Made by a program: the position numbers and the translations under genes. The notes below the pieces were generated by a model that saw only the letters and a list, made by a program, of their open reading frames with translations, did not search any database and was not told where the DNA came from. Of a stretch of 49,250 nucleotides of DNA, positions 8,245 to 16,016 are shown piece by piece. Location: NCBI GenBank assembly GCA_946221495.1, contig CAMIFA010000016.1, positions 1 through 49,250 on the forward strand, in the 5' to 3' direction. Within the stretch, counting starts at the first letter, position 1. Each line of letters starts with the position of its first letter. The DNA comes from an uncultured cyanobacterium. GTDB taxonomy: Bacteria > Cyanobacteriota > Cyanobacteriia > Cyanobacteriales > Chroococcidiopsidaceae.

Positions 8245-9774
8245 ATGCAAACCTGTACAGATCCAGCCAGTACCAATTTCTTGCCCAGTGATACGGTAGC
8301 GGCATCTGCCACACGCCCTAATTTTCCAATTAGACTAGGCAAATTATTGATCGACGGTGAATGGCGCGATGCTACCAGTGGCAAAACGTTTGACGTAATC
8401 GACCCAACTACAGAGGAGGCTGTTGCCCAAGTTGCAGAAGGCACAAAAGAGGATACTGAAGTAGCGATCGCGGCTGCCCATACCGCATTTGAACAGGGTT
8501 CTTGGGGACAAATGAGTGGACACGAGCGGGGCGAAATCCTGTGGCGAGTCGGTGACTTGTTTCTCAAGTACGGTGAAGAACTGGCATTTTTGCAGGCAAA
8601 GGAAATGGGACGGCTGTTTACCGACAGTATGGCGATAGACATCCCCCATCTAGCGAATATGTTTCACTACTTTGCAGGCTGGGCAAGCAAAATTGAAGGG
8701 TCAGTTAAACAAACCACGAAAGGATTACACACCTACACTCTACGGGAGCCTTTGGGAGTCGTCGCTGCCATTACGCCGTTCAACTTCCCCTTGGTTCTCT
8801 CAGTTCACAAATTTGCTCCTGCCCTTGCCGCAGGTAATACGATTGTCCACAAGCCTGCCTCCTCGACACCGCTCTCTGCGATCAAAGTTGCCCAAATTAT
8901 GCAGGAAGCAGGAGTGCCAGATGGGGTGTTTAATTTGGTTCCGGGACCGGGAAGTACCGTTGGGCATACGCTCTCAACGCATCCCGATGTTCATAAAGTA
9001 GCGATCACAGGTTCAACAGCAAGCGGAATTCGGGTAATCAAAGATTCAGCCGATACATTGAAACACTTAACGATGGAGTTAGGCGGTAAGTCTGCTAACA
9101 TCATTTTCGCCGATGCTGATTTGGATGCGGCAGCAGAGACTGCTTACTACGGTATGTTCTACAACAAGGGTGAAATTTGCTATGCCGGATCGCGGATGTT
9201 AATCGAGCGATCAGTATATGACGAAGTGCTAGATCGCGTGGTGGAATGGGCAAAGCGAACCAAAGTTGGCGATCCGCTTGCTCCAGACAGTCAAATGGGA
9301 CCAATCGCCAACAAAAGCGAGTATGACAACGTGCTGCGATATATGGACGTTGGCAAACAAGATGGGGCTCGACTGGTTGCAGGCGGCAAAGCCTTAGACA
9401 TCGGCACGGGTAAAGGCTACTTTGTGGAGCCGACTGTATTTGCGGATGTCAACAGTGACATGACAATTGCCCGCGAAGAAACATTTGGTCCAATTCTTTC
9501 GGTGATTCCCTTTGACGATTTTGAGGATGCCATTCGCATTGCTAATAGCAACCAGTATGGCTTGGTTTCAGGTGTGCATACTCGTGATATCAAGAAGGCG
9601 CACCGGGCAGCAACTCGTCTAAAGGCAGGCACAGTTTGGGTGAATACTTGGGGACATTTTGATCCATCGAGTCCCTTTGGCGGCTACAAGATGAGCGGTT
9701 ATGGGCGCGAGAATGGGCGGGAAGCTTTGGAGTTTTATTTACAAACTAAAACAGTTTGGGTGGACTTGGCATAA
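8245..9774 (+). CDS. NAD(P)-dependent aldehyde dehydrogenase
   Basis: Oxidises an aldehyde to its acid with NAD(P)+. All hallmarks are visible: the PFNFPLVLSVHKFAPALAAG region, the nucleotide-binding ITGSTASG, the general base in MELGGK (E278), the catalytic Cys in GEICYAGSR (C312), and REETFGPIL near the C-terminus. The 509-aa length suits the family. Substrate cannot be read from sequence; the general type resembles betaine/phenylacetaldehyde dehydrogenases. The ribosome site AGGAG lies 7 bases before the ATG. It is followed by an SDR gene on the same strand (89-base gap) and divergent from the HxlR-receiver regulator, suggesting an inducible detoxification or catabolic unit. Confidence 0.92.
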   Translation: MQTCTDPASTNFLPSDTVAASATRPNFPIRLGKLLIDGEWRDATSGKTFDVIDPTTEEAVAQVAEGTKEDTEVAIAAAHTAFEQGSWGQMSGHERGEILWRVGDLFLKYGEELAFLQAKEMGRLFTDSMAIDIPHLANMFHYFAGWASKIEGSVKQTTKGLHTYTLREPLGVVAAITPFNFPLVLSVHKFAPALAAGNTIVHKPASSTPLSAIKVAQIMQEAGVPDGVFNLVPGPGSTVGHTLSTHPDVHKVAITGSTASGIRVIKDSADTLKHLTMELGGKSANIIFADADLDAAAETAYYGMFYNKGEICYAGSRMLIERSVYDEVLDRVVEWAKRTKVGDPLAPDSQMGPIANKSEYDNVLRYMDVGKQDGARLVAGGKALDIGTGKGYFVEPTVFADVNSDMTIAREETFGPILSVIPFDDFEDAIRIANSNQYGLVSGVHTRDIKKAHRAATRLKAGTVWVNTWGHFDPSSPFGGYKMSGYGRENGREALEFYLQTKTVWVDLA

Positions 9775-9863
9775 GTTCCGTGTTGAGCGCACCCTTATTG
9801 CTTGAGAGGCGCTCGTCACAAATTAGTTGTGTTGTTAACTTGCTGTAGATGTAATAGAGACGT

Positions 9864-10580
9864 ATGGATTTACAAAACAAAGTGGCATTGATTACGGGAG
9901 CCAGTAGCGGTATTGGTAAAGCCATTGCCCAAGACCTCGACAAAGCTGGAATGAAGCTAGTGCTGACAGCTCGATCGCAAGATAAGCTTGACCAGCTGGC
10001 TGCATCGCTCAAAAACGCTAACGTATTTGCAGCAACGATTACCAATCCTGACGTTCCACAAAAGTTAGTAGATTTTGCGATCGCTACCTTTGGGCAACTG
10101 GATGTGGTGATCAACAATGCTGGAGCGATGACCGTTGGCTCGATTGAAGAAGTAGATATTGAAGCGATTTGCCAAATGGTGCGTCTCAATGTGGAATCGG
10201 TTTATCGACTAGCGTACACTGCGTTGCGTCATTTCAAACAAGTAGGTAGTGGATTTATGATCAACACATCGAGTATTGCCGGATTGAAGACATCTCCTAA
10301 AACTGGGGCATATAGCGGTACAAAGTACGCAATTGAAGCATTTACCGATGCCCTACGGATGGAATTAGCTGGAACAGGAGTCAAAGTCGCTGCCATCGCT
10401 CCTGGCACGGTCGAGACAGGGTTGTATGACCACTGGGGACAAGAGAGTAAAAACTGGGTGATGACCGGTGGTACGTTGCAGCCACAAGACATTGCTCGTT
10501 GTGTCCGGTTTGTTCTCGAACAGCCTGATCATGTTCTAATTCCTCGGATGTTGGTAGTCCCGACTAATCAACCTGTTTAA
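9864..10580 (+). CDS. Short-chain dehydrogenase/reductase
   Basis: Classical SDR of 238 aa. The cofactor motif TGASSGIG is at residues 11-18, NNAG near 88, the catalytic Ser lies in INTSSIAGL, and the YxxxK pair is Y150/K154 (YSGTKYAIEAF). It interconverts an alcohol and a carbonyl with NAD(P)(H); the substrate is unknown. It probably forms one transcription unit with the aldehyde dehydrogenase upstream, which could take an alcohol through aldehyde to acid, or remove reactive carbonyls. The gene is followed at once by a strong palindrome. Confidence 0.92.
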   Translation: MDLQNKVALITGASSGIGKAIAQDLDKAGMKLVLTARSQDKLDQLAASLKNANVFAATITNPDVPQKLVDFAIATFGQLDVVINNAGAMTVGSIEEVDIEAICQMVRLNVESVYRLAYTALRHFKQVGSGFMINTSSIAGLKTSPKTGAYSGTKYAIEAFTDALRMELAGTGVKVAAIAPGTVETGLYDHWGQESKNWVMTGGTLQPQDIARCVRFVLEQPDHVLIPRMLVVPTNQPV

Positions 10581-10583
10581 GTG

Positions 10584-10609
10584 AATCAAAGAGCGATCGC
10601 TCTTTGATT
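10584..10609. terminator. 26-base perfect palindrome centred on HIP1
   Basis: Positions 10584-10609 are a perfect 26-base palindrome. Outer arms are AATCAAAGA and TCTTTGATT, and the centre is the HIP1 octamer GCGATCGC. It starts 3 bases after the SDR stop codon. A transcript would form a strong hairpin, so a terminator or mRNA-3'-end role is likely, although no T-run follows. Confidence 0.6.
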
Positions 10610-10758
10610 ACGCTTAGGATCGTCCTTACTAGTTCTTTAATAAAGGTAATCGCAACCCTCATCAGTATCCTCGAAACTACGATACCTCAACCAAAGCATT
10701 CTGGATGATCGCAACACTTTATAGAGGACTTTACACACGCAATCCAACTTAAGATTGA

Positions 10759-10792
10759 AGGTAGGTTAACAAGCGTTAATATATACCTACCT
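10759..10792. promoter_or_regulatory. Inverted repeat AGGTAGGT-N18-ACCTACCT
   Basis: 8-base arms at 10759-10766 and 10785-10792, with an inner TTAAC/GTTAA dyad. The site ends 33 bases before the ATG of the next gene. The first 11 bases (AGGTAGGTTAA) are identical to a dyad in front of the Fur/PerR gene at 42058. It is a possible operator or a leader hairpin. Confidence 0.4.
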
Positions 10793-10825
10793 AACTCCTT
10801 CCATTACTTCACCTTGCTTAAAGTC

Positions 10826-11245
10826 ATGGCATCCGAGCAACAAGTTAAACAATATCTTGCTTACTGGTTTCAGTTAGGCAAAAAAATCTTGATTCGCAAT
10901 CAACAGGCAATGCTACCACAACCCGTAATAGTGGGCGATCGCTACAGTCAAGAATTTGAAGATTGTTGGCAGCATATCTTACTAAATCCAGAGGATTGCT
11001 ACCTAGAAGCTACTGAACAAAGCATTGCTCAATTATTAACACCAGCTTGGGAAGTAGCAGGTTGCGCTCGTTGTGCGATGCCAGTACCAGTTCAGAGTGT
11101 AGGGATACCGTCATTATTTTGTCCCTGCAATGATTTACCCACTTGGCCCAATACAGAAATTCCCGCACCGCGATCGCCAGTTAATGCTCAAGCGCAGCTA
11201 ACAAACATCCGCGATCAACTGCTGAAAGGTAGTAGTCAAGGATGA
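10826..11245 (+). CDS. Hypothetical protein with paired cysteines
   Basis: A 139-aa soluble protein that I cannot assign. The N-terminal half (EQQVKQYLAYWFQLGKKIL) is helical. A C-x2-C (C80, C83) and C-x-C (C99, C101) arrangement around MPVPVQSVGIPSLF could bind zinc or an iron-sulfur cluster. The ending ANAQ..LTNIRDQLLKG is helical. An in-frame TTG at 10814 is possible, but the ATG at 10826 is preferred. It stands alone between the SDR gene and the minus-strand rnz, behind a marked inverted repeat. Probably conserved among cyanobacteria; function unknown. Confidence 0.7.
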   Translation: MASEQQVKQYLAYWFQLGKKILIRNQQAMLPQPVIVGDRYSQEFEDCWQHILLNPEDCYLEATEQSIAQLLTPAWEVAGCARCAMPVPVQSVGIPSLFCPCNDLPTWPNTEIPAPRSPVNAQAQLTNIRDQLLKGSSQG

Positions 11246-11254
11246 GGATAATTC

Positions 11255-11275
11255 TCCCCTAGTCCCTAGTCCCCT
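11255..11275. repeat. Short heptamer-type repeat (CCCTAGT)
   Basis: Three successive C-rich units (CCCCTAGT, CCCTAGT, CCCCTTAT) fill the 33-base gap between the convergent hypothetical gene and rnz. They are of the same general class as the other STRR repeats in the window. Confidence 0.6.
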
Positions 11276-11278
11276 TAT

Positions 11279-12235
11279 CTATCCCTCAATCACCGTTTCT
11301 GGTTCTCGTCGTCGCGGTACTTCGTAACTCAAGAAATCATAAGCAATCTCTGTATTGGGAAAAATAGCACGAGCTTCTGTTAGTAGATCCTTTAACTCCA
11401 AATTATTGCCAGGAGCATAGCGGGGGCTAAAATGAGTCATAACTAGTAGCTTCGCAGAAGCAGCTAAAGCTACTTGCGCTGCCATTGTTGAAGTCGAATG
11501 GAAACGCTGAAAAGCAAGCTCTGCATCTGAGTGAGCAAAAGTCGCCTCATGAATTAAAACATCGGCATCTTGGGCGAGTTCCACTGCACCGTCACAATAT
11601 ACCGTGTCTGTACAATAAACAATTTTGCGTCCTACTTCTGTTGGGCCACACAAATCAGTGCCATTAATCTGCCGTCCATCTAGCAGAGTTACTGTTTCAC
11701 CGCGCTTTAGCTGACCATAAACTCTACCTGGAGGAATTGAGAGTGCCTTGGCTTTTTCCACATCAAAGCGTCCCGCACGGTCTTTTTCTACCACTCGGTA
11801 GCCAAAGTCAGTAATCCGATGTTCTAATCGACCACAGCTAACAGTAAATTCTGCATCTTCGTAGATTAAACCAGGCTCTACGGTATGGACGTGGAGTGGA
11901 TAAGAAAAATGGGTGTGAGAGTAACGACTACAAGCTCTCAGATATTCCTCTAACTTGGGTGGACCATAAATATCAATTTGGGTAGGATTACCAGCCAAGC
12001 CGCACGTAGCTAAAAGACCCATCAAGCCAAAAATATGATCGCCGTGCATATGGGTGATAAAAATGCGACTCAGTTGGCTAATTTTCAGGTCACTCCGCAG
12101 AAGTTGATGCTGGGTTCCTTCGCCACAGTCAAATAACCACAGTTCTGCTCGTTGCGGCAAACGTAAGGCAACGCTAGAAACATTACGCGATCGCGTTGGT
12201 ACACCAGAACTCGTCCCTAAAAATGTAATCTCCAC
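11279..12235 (-). CDS. rnz: Ribonuclease Z
   Basis: Zinc-dependent endonuclease that removes 3' trailers from tRNA precursors. Metallo-beta-lactamase fold with FLGTSSGVPTRSRNVSS at the N-terminus, the metal-binding THMHGDH near residues 58-64, HEATF near 230 and the late histidine in MTHFSPRY. Length (318 aa) is typical of bacterial RNase Z/ElaC. The start appears to be GTG (12235). It lies alone on the minus strand. The only tRNA in the window lacks an encoded CCA, so it would need 3'-end processing of the kind RNase Z provides. Confidence 0.94.
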   Translation of the reverse strand: MEITFLGTSSGVPTRSRNVSSVALRLPQRAELWLFDCGEGTQHQLLRSDLKISQLSRIFITHMHGDHIFGLMGLLATCGLAGNPTQIDIYGPPKLEEYLRACSRYSHTHFSYPLHVHTVEPGLIYEDAEFTVSCGRLEHRITDFGYRVVEKDRAGRFDVEKAKALSIPPGRVYGQLKRGETVTLLDGRQINGTDLCGPTEVGRKIVYCTDTVYCDGAVELAQDADVLIHEATFAHSDAELAFQRFHSTSTMAAQVALAASAKLLVMTHFSPRYAPGNNLELKDLLTEARAIFPNTEIAYDFLSYEVPRRREPETVIEG

Positions 12236-12640
12236 CGTAAATCAGCCAAACTATAAAAAATCACAATTTCTTTTCTTATGGTGGCACGCCAACGCCCAAA
12301 AACTCGTCTTGAAATAATTCCGGCGTATCCGGTTTTTCAACTGGTCGCGCTTTCGTTCCTCCCCCACCATACATAAAAGTTGGTGGGGGACTCCTCGCCG
12401 CGCACTCTCCTGGGTACTGGGGACTGGGAAAAAGTTTTTGAAAATTTGGTGGTGGGTAAAACCGAACACCAGAATAGGCGCGATCTTACACCCAGTCCCT
12501 AATCCCTAATCCCCAGTCCCTTTTACAAAGGCGTTGCTGCAAAGATTAGTTAGTTAGCTTAATATTAGTTAATTTAAAACCCACTAATCTAGAAACCTTA
12601 AAATTCATCAACACACATAAATTTATTGGAGATTGCCTAG
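12236..12640. other. 405-base spacer with hairpin and heptamer repeats
   Basis: No convincing gene. It contains a perfect 10-base-pair hairpin at 12360-12390 (arms TCCCCCACCA/TGGTGGGGGA, 11-base loop). A heptamer-like tract lies at 12491-12522 (AGTCCCTA, ATCCCTA, ATCCCC, AGTCCC). A partly complementary GGGTACTGGGGACTGGG lies at 12413-12429. The promoters of the divergent rnz and SpoIID-like genes must lie here. Confidence 0.6.
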
Positions 12641-13771
12641 ATGAGATTTCAACTGTTAACTTCTTTTTCCCAACTTAAAGGACGACACTGGTGGTTCTCA
12701 ATTATTTTGTGGATTATTTTAGTTACGCCTGCTCAAGCAGCCATGCAATTACGAGTAGCAATTGCCCAAGGTGTAAGCCAAGTTAAAATTGGCAGTTCTA
12801 CTAAAGCCGTTGTCCGCGACTATAACACCAATGAAGTGCTGGGAGAAATTGCGGCAATGAATGCATTTTATGCCCAGCCAAGCGCTGATGGAGTTGCCTT
12901 AGATCAGATGAACTCTGGTGCAATGTGGGTAGAGCCAAGTGGTGAGGGGTATGTTTATATTGGCGATCGCTGGTATCGCGGAAAAACTCTAGTTGCTCCC
13001 ACTGGCAACTCATTAACTGCGATTAACTACGTTGACTTGGAACAATACCTTTACAGCGTATTAGGTAGCGAAATGAACGGTAATTGGCCTTTAGAAGCAC
13101 TCAAAGCGCAAGCCGTCGCTGCTCGTACCTATGCTATATACAAGCGGCAAGAAAGCAGTGGTGGTGTTTATGACGTTGTTAATACCCAGGCATCCCAAGT
13201 TTACAATGGCATTGAAAAAGAATCCCCCGGAACTTATGCCGCAGTTCAGGCAACAGCTGGGCAGGTACTAACATACAACAATCAAGTTATTCTCTCGGTT
13301 TTTCATGCCTGTTCTGGAGGACACACGGAAAACGTTGAAGATGTTTGGTCAGAGGCGCTACCTTACCTACGCGGCGTTCCTGACTTTGATCAAAATGTCA
13401 GCGCTTGTCAGTGGCAAACAACTTTCTCTCCAGAGGAACTTAATAGACGCATTTCCGGCGTAGGCACTGTTACTAGCCTCACTCCAACTCTTACGCCTTA
13501 TGGAAGTATTAAAACTCTCCAAGTTGTTGGCGACAAAGGAACGCGGCAACTAAAAGGAGAGGAGGTGCGGAATGTACTAGGGCTTAAAAGTACACGCTTT
13601 ACGATCACCCAAGACCCAGTAGGAGTACGTTTTGACGGTCGCGGCTGGGGTCATAGTTTAGGAATGAGCCAATGGGGAGCTTACAATTTGGCGCAACGAG
13701 GAATTAAATACCAACAGATTTTGCAGCATTATTACCAAGGTACTAAGCTCGCCAAAATGCAAGTCCGGTAG
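12641..13771 (+). CDS. SpoIID/LytB domain-containing exported protein
   Basis: 376-aa protein with an N-terminal signal sequence (hydrophobic WWFSIILWIILVT, cleavage likely after TPAQA), followed by a SpoIID domain. The family signature is clear: LEQYLYSVLGSEMNGNWPLE, then ALKAQAVAARTYA. FHACSGGHTENVEDVW and GRGWGHSLGMSQWGA also fit. SpoIID-type proteins are peptidoglycan lytic transglycosylases in sporulators. In cyanobacteria this probably means cell-wall remodelling in the periplasm. The start is ATG with GGAG 7-10 bases upstream. It is monocistronic by appearance, with an octamer array after its stop. Confidence 0.9.
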   Translation: MRFQLLTSFSQLKGRHWWFSIILWIILVTPAQAAMQLRVAIAQGVSQVKIGSSTKAVVRDYNTNEVLGEIAAMNAFYAQPSADGVALDQMNSGAMWVEPSGEGYVYIGDRWYRGKTLVAPTGNSLTAINYVDLEQYLYSVLGSEMNGNWPLEALKAQAVAARTYAIYKRQESSGGVYDVVNTQASQVYNGIEKESPGTYAAVQATAGQVLTYNNQVILSVFHACSGGHTENVEDVWSEALPYLRGVPDFDQNVSACQWQTTFSPEELNRRISGVGTVTSLTPTLTPYGSIKTLQVVGDKGTRQLKGEEVRNVLGLKSTRFTITQDPVGVRFDGRGWGHSLGMSQWGAYNLAQRGIKYQQILQHYYQGTKLAKMQVR

Positions 13772-13867
13772 TTAGAGAAGTAGAGAGGAAAAGTTGACTT
13801 GATTTTTTCGTTCTAACACAGCACGAGAAAAAAAGTCCTTGCTTGACTCTAAATTTATCTATAGGGT

Positions 13868-13975
13868 TCCCCTTGTCTCCTGTCCCCTTGTCCCCTTGTC
13901 TCCTTGTCTCCTTGTCCCCTTGTCCCCTTGTCCCCTGTCCCCTTGTCCTCTTGTCCCCTTGCCTCCTGTCTCCTT
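13868..13975. repeat. Second octanucleotide array, GTCCCCTT-type
   Basis: About thirteen octamer units, mostly GTCCCCTT or GTCTCCTT, with a few one-base-shorter or changed units (for example CCTGTCCCC, GTCCTCTT). It ends 3 bases before the stop codon of the minus-strand membrane protein. It is the same unit as the array inside the helicase gene but more degenerate, and lies between convergent genes. Confidence 0.9.
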
Positions 13976-13978
13976 TCA

Positions 13979-15277
13979 TTAAGAACCTGATTCACGCAAT
14001 CGGCGCTGCCATTCAGCATCAATTTCATCTGAGCGTTCTAACTCTTGTTGGAGCAAATCAGTTTCAGTGGTATAAACCAAATCTTCTTTACCAATGACTG
14101 TCTCTGTGGCAAACTGACGCGCATAGGCAATTTTTTGTTGTAAACCAGTGTCCGCGCTGGCTAACTGCCGCGCCCGTGCTTGCCGTTGGTGATTGCGATC
14201 GCTAATTTTAGCGTTGCGTCTCTGAATCCAGAAATAACGTACCAAAGGCACACCCAAAAAAGCTGTACCATAGCCTAGTAACAACCAGTAAATTCCTTGT
14301 ACAAAGGCGACAAGTCCACCTACTTGAGCTGCAACAGTACCATCTGCTAATAAATTTCCTAATACCAAAGCGCCGACAAAATTTAGTACGCCTAAGCCAG
14401 CACTCAGCATAATTTGTCCTGAACTAGCGGCGCTAAAACGCTGCTTTGACTCCTCTAGGTAATCTGGTACTCGCAGCCGACGGCGCAAAGAAGCCGTAGT
14501 TTGTAACTCAGGAAAGTGATATACTATACCACCCTCTGGGCTGACCATTGGTTGACCATTAAACCGCGTTAGCACTGGTAGCATATAGTCTTCGTAATCT
14601 TTGGCATAGCCTTTGCCAATATCATCTAGATAGGGAGCAATTTGTTCAGCTACGACTGCGCCTTGATTATTCCGAATTACGGCAGCGATTTGTTGCCAAC
14701 GGCGTTCTTCTAAGTCAGCGTTAGGATTACCATCACCAAATAAAAACGAGAAGATCGCTTCAAAGAAATTTAACTGATTTTCTTCCCGCCGCCGTTGTTG
14801 ATAGCGTGTGTCATAGTCTGGATAGAAAACCCAGAACCAATCAGGACCAATCCAGAAGTAAGGCATATAAATCATGCCACCGCCGGAACTACTGTCGCCA
14901 CCTCGATCATCGTCTCTGTTGGTAGCAGTAACGATAATGAAAATAGTAATAAAAATTAGTGCAATCGAGAGCAGCAAGAGAATTCCGAAGGAAATCCGGA
15001 TCAGATAAAACAAAACCCGCCAGATTTTTTGCCACCATTCCTGCAACCGCAGCCGTAAGAATTTATTACGTAAAATTGTTCTAAAGTTTTTGGGAAACAG
15101 GTAAACTATTTCGCCAGAATCAGCTACCTGCAAATGTCCACTAGCCGAAGAAGCGAGGGTTAATAATCCTTGTTGAGCGAGATTAACGTTTAATCCTGCC
15201 TGGGTTGCTACATCCCCAACCGTTACACGATAGCCCAGCTGTTCCACAGCTTGCATGATAGTCGGATTAGGAGCCAT
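13979..15277 (-). CDS. Cyanobacterial membrane protein with N-terminal helix-turn-helix-like segment
   Basis: 432-aa protein. Residues 1-60 (ATQAGLNVNLAQQGLLTLAS) look like a small winged-helix fold with a beta wing (GEIVYLFP); a second similar wing (GGIVYHFPEL) comes near 255. Membrane segments are FGILLLLSIALIFITIFIIV (about 95-115) and two near 290-345. A Gly/Ser/Asp-rich loop precedes an aromatic stretch (FWIGPDWFWVFYP). I recall chloroplast-targeted plant relatives of this arrangement but cannot name a function. The start is ATG, with GAGG 9 bases upstream. The octamer array follows its stop directly. Confidence 0.75.
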   Translation of the reverse strand: MAPNPTIMQAVEQLGYRVTVGDVATQAGLNVNLAQQGLLTLASSASGHLQVADSGEIVYLFPKNFRTILRNKFLRLRLQEWWQKIWRVLFYLIRISFGILLLLSIALIFITIFIIVTATNRDDDRGGDSSSGGGMIYMPYFWIGPDWFWVFYPDYDTRYQQRRREENQLNFFEAIFSFLFGDGNPNADLEERRWQQIAAVIRNNQGAVVAEQIAPYLDDIGKGYAKDYEDYMLPVLTRFNGQPMVSPEGGIVYHFPELQTTASLRRRLRVPDYLEESKQRFSAASSGQIMLSAGLGVLNFVGALVLGNLLADGTVAAQVGGLVAFVQGIYWLLLGYGTAFLGVPLVRYFWIQRRNAKISDRNHQRQARARQLASADTGLQQKIAYARQFATETVIGKEDLVYTTETDLLQQELERSDEIDAEWQRRLRESGS

Positions 15278-15423
15278 GCCCTTGCCTCAATCAAAAAATG
15301 TTCCTTATTTAAGTATAAAGTTCTGCCTCTAGTTAGTTAACTGGGGTAGCGATCGCGATCGTCATGTGTGATGTGCTCAACCACTAAACGGTATGGGGGT
15401 TCTAAAACCATATTTAGGGCAAG

Positions 15424-15453
15424 GGGAGAGAAAAATGTATTCTATTCTCTCCC
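15424..15453 (-). terminator. Hairpin downstream of tRNA-His
   Basis: Perfect 9-base arms GGGAGAGAA/TTCTCTCCC with a 12-base loop, lying between tRNA-His and the next minus-strand gene. The 333 bases of 15278-15610 hold no gene. A tRNA terminator is plausible, but the T-tract is weak. Confidence 0.35.
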
Positions 15454-15610
15454 AAATCCACAGATTTATAACATTACCTATGTATTAAAAGTTTCAGTGT
15501 ATGCGGCAAGCAAGTTGGGTTCTAACAATGCTGGGACATACCCTTCTCACGATCTGGTTTACCACACTTGAGGCGCGTAGGGTTGGAATTTAATTTGCTC
15601 AGTTTTAAAG

Positions 15611-15684
15611 GGCGAACGAGGGGACTTGAACCCCCGGATGGTGGTACCACAAACCACTGCCTTAACCACTTGGCTACGCTCGCC
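15611..15684 (-). tRNA. tRNA-His (GTG anticodon)
   Basis: Read on the minus strand, a complete cloverleaf is visible. The acceptor stem GCGAGCG pairs with CGTTCGC (one G-U), with the extra 5' G(-1) at 15684 facing discriminator C73, diagnostic of tRNA-His. The D arm contains AGTGGTTAA. The anticodon stem GTGGT/ACCAC encloses loop TTGTGGT, giving anticodon GTG. The T arm is GGGGG-TTCAAGT-CCCCT. The CCA end is not encoded. Confidence 0.95.
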
Positions 15685-15910
15685 ATTGCATTACCTAATA
15701 TACCATCTTCCGAGCTAGTTTGTGTATCTATCAATCTGGTGTTTAGAGCAATAGATTTTTATTTGTTTAAAAGTAACTTAATAACTAACTTAAGATACCA
15801 AGTGTATTAGCTTTTTATCTACTCTCTTTAAGTTATGGCTACAGATAGATGTTCTGTTATTCCAAGTGGAAATTATTTTTCAGCATCTTCAGAGTAGCCA
15901 TAGATAATTC

Positions 15911-15953
15911 GTATCAGCTTATACAAATACTGTGACAAGGATCGCACTAATAT
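15911..15953 (+). promoter_or_regulatory. NtcA-activated promoter of the urt operon
   Basis: A perfect NtcA box GTA-N8-TAC (15911-15924) is followed 23 bases later by a TAN3T-type -10 element (TAATAT, 15948-15953). This is the canonical class II NtcA promoter geometry. The start codon of urtA is 63 bases further. It fits nitrogen-limitation control of urea transport known from other cyanobacteria. The remaining spacer 15685-16016 shows no gene. Confidence 0.8.
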
Positions 15954-16016
15954 CACATTCTGAATATTAATATCGTCAGATTGCCAACAAAGAATTCACT
16001 TACGAGACTACCTAGT

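Noticed and set aside
12251..12469. 72-codon minus-strand frame in the rnz-SpoIID spacer
   Set aside because: It runs through a perfect hairpin and heptamer-type repeats, has no ribosome site and no protein-like pattern.
13843..14097. Plus-strand frame made largely of LSPCPLVPC-type repeats across the octamer array
   Set aside because: An 8-base repeat free of stops automatically gives open frames on both strands; composition is repeat-driven and it overlaps a better-supported gene.
15368..15571. 67-codon plus-strand frame upstream of tRNA-His
   Set aside because: Crosses a hairpin, starts without a ribosome site and reads as random sequence.
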